Shown here: positions 46,801-58,800 of the stretch, one piece after another
Layout: each line of letters begins with the position of its first letter
Numbering within the stretch: position 1 is the first letter of the stretch
NCBI GenBank assembly: GCA_000149265.1
Contig: CH003412.1
Coordinates: forward strand, 2,430,140 to 2,494,139
Reading direction: 5' to 3'
Source: Ciona savignyi
Taxonomy: Eukaryota; Chordata; Ascidiacea; Phlebobranchia; Cionidae
DNA length: 64,000 nt
Notes under the pieces: model-generated
The model's input: the letters and a program-made list of their open reading frames with translations, nothing else
Told to the model about the DNA's origin: nothing
The model's database searches: none
Program-made: the position numbers and the translations under genes

Positions 46801-49800
46801 GTGTGTTAAGGTATGTTGGTTTCTTCATTTCGGTAACTTGACATTGGGCCAAAGGTAATCTGATGATTACCTGTGTAATAACATTATTTTCCTATTTATA
46901 GTGACAAAAACTTCCTATCTTAAGCAATCGATAATGTGATAGTAATTAGAAATACACAAAACCTTTATCTTCAATGATGCCCTAGTTAACATCACGTTAT
47001 CCACTAATCAAACTGGTCACGAAAGTAATAGAATTTTAAATTCGTCAATTCCATGTCTGGTGTGTCACTGTGTTCACTTCTACTGTTGAAAAACCTTTTG
47101 TCTGGCAATCTAAAGCTATATCTGGCAACTTAAAGCTATATCTGGCAACTTAAAGCTATATCTGGCAATCTAAAGCTATATATGTCAATCTAAAGCTATA
47201 TCTGTCAATCTAAAGGTATATGGAGAAAGGCCCCAGGTAATTATGTTCATGTTGCTCCAGGAAAACCTTAATTTCTTTAATGCTGTTGAGAGCAGTGAGA
47301 TATGGCAAGCCTACATCAGCTATCTTGATGATATGGTCATTGATGGATTCTTCAACTGCATATTCTGCTCTCTCAATTATTTCATGGAAAATACAGACGT
47401 GAGTGCGATTATTGTGCATTCAAAAACAAGAAAAAAGATCACCATTACAATATAAAGAAATATTTAATGCTTTTTAATTTTTTTTTTACTTTGATTTGAT
47501 GTGACCTTCCAACAAGTTTATATATAATGCATTGAAATATAGCCGGTTAATGCTTTTACAGGTGTAAAACTAAATCATATAAAAATTACTTTAGTGCATT
47601 TGTGTTCTATGATTATAATGATTGATTGTAAAATTTTGTTCTTTTTAGTTCTTATTAGGAGTGCCAGGTCTCCAATTCCCAGCGTGCGGCTTACCCTGCA
47701 CAATTTTACTTTGCTTAAAAACAAGTCTGAACCTTTTTCATGCAGCCGGATGTCCAACCCTTGTTCATTGCCGAGCTCGAGCTCCAATCACCCGACATGG
47801 TATTCCGACCTTCACTGATGGAGGGGGCTCCTGATGGGTTTCTCGACCTCATTGAGGGGCTGCTTGTTGATATATACAAGATGAGCACCCTCGTGCCCCG
47901 TATCGCACCACAAGTTGGTCAGCCCGATTATAAGGTTTGTTCCATGATACAATTTTCAGCTTCTACATCCCAGATGTGGGCAGGCAGTATTCTAACGATT
48001 GTGTTATAGCGCCCTTCTTTTCCAACACTATACTTTTTAGACAAAAACACTTAGTTGGTATCGAACACATTACCCCTAGACTTCTGTACTGCCCGTGCTA
48101 ATTTAAAACTATCTGCCTATGGATAGAATTGCAGGTTTAAAACACAAAGTTTTTCAGCCTCTGCCATCCGAGCTAACAAACTATCCTCCCCAGGCGGACA
48201 TGGATGATATGGCTGAACTCGCTGCTATGAGAGGTGATCTTGTGAGTCGTGTGCACGAGGTTATAGACAAAGCCATCGCCTACTCTCAAGGATTTCTTGA
48301 GTACGGAGCTCTCTGGACTGATGACCGGCAGGTAAAACTTGGTGTGCGTAGGCTTTGTTTTAACATGCAATCGCCAGATTCATTCATCACCCAAGTTGGA
48401 TTTTCGGAGCTATTGCAGTGTATTTACTGTGCTTAAACATTGCTACATTTTTTGTTCAGCCCTTTAATTCATTAAGTTTTACCTTGAAACATACAATCCA
48501 AACAGCTTGCAGCCGGTATAATAAACTTTTCCGCTGTCAGTCCAACATGCAGCCAATAAGGTAATCATCCAGTCACACCAACATTCCACTGCAGGAATTC
48601 ATGAAGCAGTTCCTCACCTACGGCCACATACTGGCTCCAGAGGAGGTGGAGATGCATGGGGATGAGGGGGTTCCTGAGACTCCTCCCACTCTTACTCAGT
48701 TCAAAGAACAAGTAAGAAGCACTTATGTGACACATTGTTTTTTTAATTTTTAATTTAAATGCCAGGACACGAAATCACATGGTTATCAAGACTTACTAAA
48801 CTTTTTATATACATTAACCAAGTACAAATGGTCAGGATTATATGATATATTCAAATGTTCTCTTGAACTTACGACTACATGCAGTTATGTTACACATTGC
48901 TTGTTTAAATTTTTTTAAGTGAATTTAATAAATGTACACTTTATTATAATTATCTTGAAGATCTGTTTCACTTAGCATTTATTGTTAGAATACCTTACAT
49001 CTATTCTTGAGTGGCTTGCTTTTCAACAAGAGTCGAGCCAGCAAATTGTTTTAATTCTACAACCTTTTAGCTGCCTGGAGTTTACCGATGAAATAAACCA
49101 CCAGTTAGCGACAAGCTTTGTGTCTCTGTCTGTCTGTTTCAATTAATATAATGTAGAATCCTAGTATATTTGTAATCTCGCTAATTTACTAAGCCGTTTC
49201 GCACAGTAATTACCATTACCATTACAATACCTTACATCCACTGTTCACTATAGATTGATTCGTATGAGGGTTTGTACCAAGTAATAAGCAATGTGACGGC
49301 CACGCAAGTATTCGACAGCTGGTTCCTGGTACAGATCAAACCATTTAAACAAGCGTTGCTTAACACAGTGAAACGGTGGAGCTACATGTTCAAAGAGGTA
49401 GGACGGTGCTCATAAGTTAGAATATGTTTTATCACAGTGAATGAAAAAAAGGCATTAATGTAATTACACACTCAATTGTTGCATTGCCTTTGCTTTACCA
49501 ATGGACAAAACTAACTTTATCAGGATTTGACATTTTTGACCTATTTCGACTAAAAGGTTAAGCACTAATGCACTACGCTATTTTGGCTGGACTACATGTT
49601 TATACTCTGTTTGACCGAAAACAGTTGTTAGAACGTGGGTATACTTCACAACAAGACCCACAGCTACCAATTTAGAATCAGTTGTCTTGTATACCGGCGA
49701 GCTTAAACCTTCAAACCTTACACCTTGCATCAAGTCCCCCCTATCACTGTTCTTGTATACGAGCTTAAACCTCCAAACCTTACACCTTATTAATTCCCCT

Positions 49801-52800
49801 ATATCACTTGTCTTGTCTTGTGTACAAGCTTAAACCTCCAAACCTTACACCTCATCAATTTCCTCTCCAGCACCTAATCAACCACGTCGAGTCGAGCCTG
49901 TCAGACTTGAAGGAATTCATCAAGGTTGCCGACCTCGGGCTAAGTAAGCCGATTGAGGAGGGTGATTATGATGGGTTGGTGGAGTGTATGGGTCATCTGA
50001 TGGCAGTGCGAGATCGTGCCGATGCTACGGATGTCATGTTCGAACCTCTCAAACAGACCATAGAACTGCTGAAGGTAGGTTGGTAAATTCACAAAATGCT
50101 GCAATGTTAGCGCCGCCTGTTTAGTGTTGTACTAAGATAAGCTGTTAATTTGAACCACTCACATAGAGAATGACATTTTAAAATAAACCTAGTTATGAGC
50201 TTATCACAAGTTCAAGACTTTGTAAAACTTCTGGGTTGCACGGCCAATTGGTTGATGTGGTCGATTCTCTTTTAATTTTAAAAAAAATGTCATTCTGTAT
50301 TTAAATTGTCCACATTAACTACTCATTAACCACTAAAAGTTTCGTAATAATTTTTCAAAATGGACATCGTGACTAGCATATCAGGTTTGAAACTTGGCAG
50401 AGTACAAAATACTGGGTTGAAATAATGTGTATAAACATATAGCACGAGTCGAGTGCCCTGTCCAATTATCACGCCCCACATCACTATTGTTCCTCACCAG
50501 GCATATGACCAAGAAATGTCGGAGGACGTCCACCTGCAGCTGCAGGAGCTCCCGGAACAATGGAACAATACGAGGAAGTTGTCGGTCACAGTAAAGCAAA
50601 CCGTCGCGCCACTACAGGTGCGCAATTTGCGTTTGTTAAACTAAGTTTGTCTTTTACAGGTCATATACAAACTAAGTTTGCCTTTTAAGTTTGTCTTATA
50701 CATGAAACTGTTGAATAAAGCTACATATATATTCTTTGGGAATAAGCGGATGTTTTCTAAACCCAGTGGTTTAATGGGTTGATCAAAAACTATTGCATTG
50801 TCCCCAACAGCTACAGCACACTGCAATAGCTCAAGTAAACTGCAACAAAAAGTATAATAATGTACTTAGCTTCTCCCTGTAAGTTTAACTCAAAAGATGG
50901 TGTAAAACACAAAGATTACTTGAACAATTGTCAGATTAGTCCTATCTACCAGACATTGTTGGGTTACTTGAGTTGTTGTTGTCTTGTGGAATATTATAAA
51001 CACTGTGTTAATTTAACCCATTAACCCACTGGGTTCAAGCAACATCATCTAAGTGCATTATAAATTGACACAACCATTAGCCAGAAGCTAGTTTCGATTC
51101 CTTAACTTTTCGGACGAAAGGCAACGCTGTAACCACTAAGCTATCTGACCAAACATATCCTTATCATTCTTCACCACTGTTGTGTATTTATGATGTCATT
51201 GCTCGATTGACTGATTTTATTTTAATCGCATGACTTTGTTGTTCTCTATGACCTTGGGCCTAACATGGCTTGCCCATATACCCGATGATAGTCCCAGTGT
51301 TACTTTTTCCACGCAATAAACTGCTGAATATATGACAACCACCAGGCGAACGAAGTGTCGATAATCCGCCGCAAATGCACGAGCTTCGACGTGAAGCAGC
51401 ACGAGTTCCGTGAGAAGTTCCGCAAAGAGTTGGTGTTCCGATTCGACTGCGTCGCCGCCTACCCCAACCTCGACCGCATGCAGGAGAACGTCCTCGACCT
51501 TAAAACCGAGATGATCTCCCTGCACGAGTCCGCCGGCCTCTTCGAGGTCAACGTTCCCGACTATAAACAGCTGAAGGTTGGTGTGGACCTCGGGTTATTA
51601 TTTTATCTTTGTGCACTTTAACCAATTATTTGGTGGTTTATTAAATAACCATATTTTTTCCTGAACTCATTCTCATTGACTGGTATTTTTTCCTTTTCTT
51701 TTTTTTTGCTTAAGGTTTAGTCAAATTGCATTAAGGTTTAGTAAAAGTTGTACAAACGACTGCAGTACGGTACACATGTACAAGTCCTGTGCAGTCAACA
51801 CTTTATTAGTGGGAATAATGCTGAAAAAGGTGGTATAAAAGCAATATCAGTTAACTTTGTGCATACTTATTTAGAGTCGTTTTAACATGTACACGATGTG
51901 TACTACACGTCCATAAATCCTGCCCTGTGTAAATTGTTGATCCATCCTTTGTTAAGTTGATGAATCTGTTTTACCACATCGCGCAAATATTCAACTCCGT
52001 CACCCACCCTATTTCCACAGGCATGCAGGAGGGAAGTTGGACTGTGCAAGGGGGTATGGGACCTGGTGCAGTTGGTACGAACCAGCACAGATGACTGGAA
52101 GACCACTTTGTGGGCAGATATTAATGTTGAACAGATGGACATAGATTGCAAGCGGTTTGCTAAGGTGCATGGATGTTTTGGTTGTGGCTTTCGACAGGTT
52201 TAAAGTAACTGTGTTGTTGCCCCTTTGCATTGGGAACTCACTGGATGCTGCATTAATCTAGGGTCTGCATGTGTAGGGATATGAAAACTTACTTATAAAC
52301 TTGCTTTCGTAAAATTGTACTCCTAACAATTTAAAACTTTTAAAAGCGTTATTTTACATGCCATTGTCAGATTACATGATCTATTGCAGTGTGTTAACTC
52401 TTTCACTCCCGGCCAAATGCATTAATTTAAACATGCTGTCCTGCAGTGTTTTTTACAATTTTTGGTCATTTTCAAATTAGCACAGTTTTACTCAAATTTA
52501 TGCTATGATTTAATATTTAGTATGGTTGGAAAGATAATTTATCCCTCTTTTAAACAAACCGCACACCTAGAATCTACCTCCAATAAAGAATATATTATGT
52601 AAACTTTAAGGAACACCACTTTTTATGTAAAGAAAATTCTGCTCGACTTTGAAAATTTTGAGGTGCACTGACAAACGAAATACTCACTAATTATTGGTAT
52701 GCCCAAATGATATGAAAATTGGAATGTAGATTGTCTAATAGTTTTTGTACTCAGGAAAATTTGAACTGTATTTGTATCTTCAGTAGTTTTTTTACTATTC

Positions 52801-55800
52801 CTAATTGAAATTTTCCTTTATTCTAACTATATTATGAAAAATTGAACCAAAACGCATTGAAGTTTTTAGTTTTGTAGAACTAAAATAGTAAAAAGTATAA
52901 ATAAGAACAGTGAAGGAAGTGTAAAAAGGGCATACAAAAGCAAACAAACACAAATACTATATCCAATATTCTTCAAAGCAGGGCACACCGAACTAGCTAG
53001 TCTCGCCGCCTTTTTCTTTATCGTGCGCTCAGCAGGCCCAGCTGGATTCATGCTTTGGTGAACACGAAGCATAAACGCCTGCTGCGAAAACGTCACCAAC
53101 GCTCTCCTTTTTTTCTCAACGGCACTAAATTCACAGAGAATGTAAAGAAAGACTTGCTTGACAAAAAGAGCTTCTCCGCAAGTTAACGCGACTATTATTG
53201 GCTGAGTTAGTCACTTGTAAATTCGTGTAAAATCGATAGAGATAAGAGGCGAAGCCTTGAAAAAGAAAGGCTATCACTCCTCGCATTTTCAATATTTCTC
53301 CACGAAAATTACAGAGAATAAAATATAGGGTTTCCTTGATCGAATGAGCCATAGCTGAGGTCTCTACCATTACGCATTGCGGAGAAATCGTTTTTTAGAT
53401 TTGCACCCATTTATGTACAGGCGGGATACCATGTTTTCCCACCAACTCGCGATATATGGCGAGTTGGGACGGAAAGATTTAAACACCATGGGCACTTGAA
53501 TGGTTTTTTGTTTAACCCATCAAATAACTGGGTTCAGGGGATGTCCGCAAAATGCCCTACTCAGATACACAACTGACTAATCCCCGGTTGGTTTTCAATG
53601 TTATAATCTAACCGACCAGACTCTACACTACCACACCTGACCCCATGTTGCTCAGGATATCAGAACACTGGACAAAGAAGCGAGAGCATGGGATGTGTTT
53701 GGAGGGCTTGACTCGCTGGTGAAGAACATGATCACATCGTTGCGTGCTGTGGGTGACCTGCAGAACCCAGCCATTCGCGATCGTCATTGGCATGAACTCA
53801 TGCAAGCTGCCAAGGTATTTTTGGAAGTTTTTATATAAGTCGACTGCAGGTTTGAAAGTGGTCGCTAGCTAGTTTGCAGTGTCCTCGGGCAAGGCAATTA
53901 ACAGACATTGTCCTTATCTAGCGGATTAGTGTGTTTTACCAAATTGAAGGAACGTGTCTATCAACGGCAACGCATTGGTTTTCCCATTCAAAAGGATAAA
54001 CATAAATATCCTATCCTGGTATGTTCAATGACCACCCATTCCCACCAGGTGCGCTTCACGATGGATGAAACAACCACGCTAGCCGACCTCCTCAAACTCA
54101 ACCTCCACAACTTTGAAGATGAGGTCAGGGAGATTGTGGATAAAGCTGTCAAGGAGATGGGAATGGAGAAGGTGGGAAACACTGAAATATATAGAATCTA
54201 TTTTGTACAGGACTTGTGTAAAATTCAATTCTGGTGTCAAATGAATGTGTAAAATTCAATTCTGGTTTCAAAATTTTCTTGCCCGTCTTAATTGCATTCA
54301 CATCTTATAAGGATTTTAGTTGTCCTCTTTTGTATAGATTTTTCTATTTCCACTTGTTAGTATTGTCTAAATGATTATAACATTCATTTCATTCAACTTT
54401 TACATATTTTTTTTTATTCTTAAGACGTTGATTTAAGATATTTAATAAAAGTGCATGGTATTTGCCAAGCAATTTTAGGTTTGTGAATCAGTTTATTGTT
54501 AACTGGTTAACCAAAAACTAGAAGACTTTAGTAAACCTTAATTTTAAACTGACGGAAAAACTGATTAACTACTCTTTCTTTCTGATCAGTTTACTGCTTA
54601 CTTTTTTTTCAGGGCATTAACATGTTTATTATCAAATTAAATAATTTGCAAATTCAACTCTTCCCATTTTTCATTGTAATGTTTAATAGCCACTTCTCTT
54701 TGTTTATATATAATGTGGCATTTTCTGCTATTTTATTTGTCCACGCTATATTCTTCATAATTTGTAATGAACAAGCAAAAAATAAACCAAATAAAACAAA
54801 TAAGGCATAGGAATATATCTAACCATATTATTTGTCATGTAGACGCTGCGTGAGTTGGATGTGACGTGGGCTGCTATGGACTTTGAGTACGAGCACCACC
54901 AGAGGACACAATCTCCTCTTATTAAGAGCAATGAGGAACTTGTGGAGACTTTAGAAGATAACCAGGTATATACTATATGGATCAAAAATAAATAAAGTAA
55001 GATTGTGAAATGTCTAAATATGAAAAGTATATTTGCTTTATGAATAGAATGGAATGCTTATGATTATCCTTGTGGGTGGAAAAACATGGGATATAACTTA
55101 AATAAAAATTATTTAGGGAAAGCCCACAGGCAAGTTACCGGTACTAGCATTGTGTTGTAAGTCTACATGAATAACACATTTCCACAGTTGGACCCAATAA
55201 TCCATAGGTTTCAGGTGATTTCCGCTAGGTGCTTTACCCAATGATACAGCCAACTACCCAAGGGGTTCTTATTGATACAACAACTTTTCAACAGTTAGTC
55301 CAACATGATGAAACTGAGTTTCATAGGATAGGATTCATGTTTATACTTGGGATGGGAAACCTTTGTTCATAAAATGTTTAAAATGTTGCTTTATTGAAGT
55401 AATCTTCGAAAATAGCTCAAAATAAAACATTCTATAGTGGATTAATGTCTTTTCCTCAGTGCAACCATTATGCACTGAAATAAACCCCCATATCCACATC
55501 TCCCAGGTGCAACTGCAAAACTTGATGACATCGAAGTACATCGCCCACTTCCTCGAGGAGGGTAGTCTGGGTTGGGGTGCAGAAGCTCTCCACTGCCGAT
55601 TCCGTCCTCACCATCTGGCTCGAGGTGCAGAGGACCTGGTCTCATCTCGAGAGCATCTTCATCGGCTCTGAGGACATCCGGGCGCAACTTCCGGAAGATT
55701 CCAAGAGATTTGATNNNNNNNNNNNNNNNNNNNNNNNNNNNNNNNNNNNNNNNNNNNNNNNNNNNNNNNNNNNNNNNNNNNNNNNNNNNNNNNNNNNNNN

Positions 55801-58800
55801 NNNNNNNNNNNNNNNATTACATAGATTATTATTGTTTTTCTCCCAAAATAAACAAATTTTTGATACAAAATTTCCATAAAAGTTATCCTATAAAAAGTTA
55901 AGAAATTACCTGCGAGTAGTAAGGTAATACTTTAGTAAAGTAAAAGTTACTGATACTCTTTCCACAATTATTAAAATTCCCTCTAAAGTTAACAAAATCT
56001 TTTAAAATTTATTGAAATTCCCCAAAAAAGTTCACTTGTTCACCAAAGTTAACAATTTTTTGCTAAAGTCCACAATATAGTAGTTATTAAATTATATATC
56101 CATCAACATACCAATCTTCAAAAGTAGGACATGATAAACTATTCTGTTCGTTTAAATACATACTTTATATAAGTTGTGTTGCATCCTTATTTTATTCCAA
56201 GTTACTTTTAAACAGGCCAAGCTGACATTATGCGAGAAGGCATTGGCTGAATACTTAGAAACCAAGCGACTTGCATTTCCAAGATTCTATTTCGTTTCTT
56301 CAAGTGATTTGCTTGATATTCTGTCCAATGGAAACAACCCTGTTGAGGTGAGAATTTCCTTGTAAATGTTCTCAGTGCAACACAACAGGAACAATGTATG
56401 GATCCTATGGTACATACTGGGGTACGAATGACACATCCTTCTCCCAATATGGGTAACATTTAGTACACTAATAGATTTCAACCTGTTATAGCAAGATAGA
56501 TCGATAGTTGTGCACTCACTGCTGAGTTACCTGGGTTATTGGAATGTAGCATATACGATTAATTTGTTTCTTGAGTTTTGGTAAAACCCATTATTCTACA
56601 TGGTTTTGGCAATGTTTGCTAGGTACATCACCCAAGGACATAAAGTATATTACCCAAAGACATACTTATGTAGTCTGTGCTCAGTTTTGAATCTATAACC
56701 TGTGGCTGAGTGCAGACCACCAACACTATTACTGATTGATAAAACCTGTTGAAATATTTTTTGGATAAGCACCTCACACCCCCTCACCCACACAGGTATC
56801 CCGCCACCTCGCCAAGCTCTTCGACAACATGTCCAAGCTGAAGTTCGAGGAGGAGGAAGGAGGGGAGGCTTCGAAATCCGCACTTGGGATGTACAGCACC
56901 GAGGATGAGTATGTGGCGTTCGGTGAACTTTGCCACTGCACTGGGCAGGTGGGGTTTGTGCATCTTTGCTACAAAGTTTATAAAAACCTATTTTTTAGGT
57001 TTCGAAACTGTGTTGGTCTCGTTAAAAAGATCCGTTTTTTATATTTAATTCTGTATATGTATCGGTCTTGTGAAGCATGCGTACTATAAAAACCTTTTCT
57101 ACTGTTGGTTTTTAAATCCAATATTTTAAATCCAACACAGCTGAGTGATTGAGGCGGTCATTATTGAAAACAATTTTGATGACCTTACATTATATAGGAA
57201 AACTGCCTAATTTTCTCAGTGAAAACACATGAAAAGCACTGTACCCTATTTTATAATAAAAATGGTGTATCAGAATGGGTAATAAAATACATTAAACCGG
57301 ATCCTTGTAAGACCTGCCTTATATGGTCTGTCTTAAGTTATATCAAAACACCTAATGAACATTGCTAAAGTAGTCCTAATCTCTATCATGTTTACGAAGT
57401 GCATCAGGTTTAAAACTTGTTACTGGCGAATCGGTTGTGTCCATGGGCATGGCACTTAATGGTCATTGCTTGAACCCAGCAGATTAATTGATTCTACTAA
57501 ATTGTAGAAACATGTGAATCATACACAACATTGCAATAGCCCGACAGTTCGCCATGAGGTGATCTGATGGATTGCCGTGTGTTAACCCCCCTTGGTTTTT
57601 TCATTTAAGGGGATAAGCATGAATATAATATCCTATATTCTACAGCTCTAGGTATTACTACCTATGAAATAAATTCGTAAATATCCTTTCATAATTCGAC
57701 AGTTGCTCAGTTACTGAGCTATAGTGGAAAAGTAAACCAAACCACCATATCAGGTTGAACTGTGGTTGAACCGTGTGATGGATGCTATGCGAGCGACAGT
57801 GCGTAATGAGCTCGCTGAAGCGGTGGTCACTTACGAGGAGAAACCTCGCGATCAGTGGTTGTTCGACTACCCTGCACAAGTGGCACTAACCTCCACTCAA
57901 ATCTGGTGGTCCACAGAGGTAGGTGGTTTGATGGGTGCAGCTTTCTGCAATATTGAGTGGACAATTAGGAGTAATTGGGACTTCTTGGCTGACAATTCTT
58001 ATCACAGAGTGTGTTGCTGTGGATTTATTCTCAGTAAAGAAATCTTTCTCCACAAATATGTGTTTTTGGTTTTTCAACTCCCAGTCTCATTTAGGTACTT
58101 ATTACCCTAAAGAGAAACATTCGATTCGTTGTATCTAAATAATTGGTGTAACATTGTTTACAACGATTGATGATTTATTTGGTTTTCTTTTTTTGTACAA
58201 TAAACAGCCATCATTCTTGCTTTTCTTTAAAAAAAACATATCAGAAATTTATTTTGGGCCAATACCATTATTTTAGACAAAATTCATAAGCCCCTCCAGT
58301 CATAAGCTTTTAAACTTAAAATCTAACATGACAACCATGTAAACATGCATGTTTACCTCCATATTGCTTGCCTGCAAACATGGCGTGACAACTAATGCTG
58401 GTGCAATGCATTAACCAGGTTGGGATATCATTCGCGAGGTTGGAGGAAGGTTACGAACATGCGTTGAAGGATTATTTCAAGAAACAAGTCCAACAACTCA
58501 ACACTTTGATCGGCTTGCTCATAGGCAGCCTCACCCCAAACGACCGACAGAAGATCATGACCATCTGTACAATCGACGTGCACGCTAGAGATGTCGTTGC
58601 CAAGCTTATACAGCAGAAGGTTTGAACTTTATTGAATTCGTCTCTCAAATCAAATATTAAAATAGCTAGCTGGTTGACAATTTTTGGACACATGTATAAT
58701 AAAAATTACTGTGTTTACATTTCACATGCCCACATTGAGCTAGAGTTTGTCCATTTTTTCATTCTGACCTGGCTGCAGCCTGCATTATTCTATTAAGGTT

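Larger units (their letters stand above)
46424..51576 (+). other. Dynein exons 19-28 (distal to middle tail)
   Basis: Exons 46424-46527, 46670-46810, 47261-47398, 47746-47934, 48194-48331, 48595-48711, 49254-49397, 49871-50074, 50501-50617, 51346-51576, all phase 0 from exon 20 on. They encode the coiled, charged [25 protein letters not shown] segment and the highly typical [34 protein letters not shown] block split over exon 25. Exon 28 is noticeably GC-richer than its surrounding introns. Confidence 0.92.
52021..58619 (+). other. Dynein exons 29-37 (linker, DHC_N2)
   Basis: Exons 52021-52164, 53656-53814, 54049-54171, 54843-54965, 55507-55714 (runs into the gap), 56216-56347, 56796-56948, 57754-57918, 58419-58619. 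The linker is the lever that swings across the AAA ring during the power stroke. Diagnostic strings are [76 protein letters not shown] and [17 protein letters not shown]. Exon 33 has an extra G and the gap removes about 36 codons between SKRFD and [13 protein letters not shown]. Confidence 0.9.

Noticed and set aside
47101-47220. Regularly spaced repeats that might suggest a CRISPR array
   Set aside because: The 20-bp units abut with no spacers, in an animal intron; it is a minisatellite.
52866-53099. 77-codon minus-strand frame in dynein intron 29
   Set aside because: Inside the piggyBac-like element, but no DDD transposase motif or Cys-rich tail can be seen; not supported as transposase.
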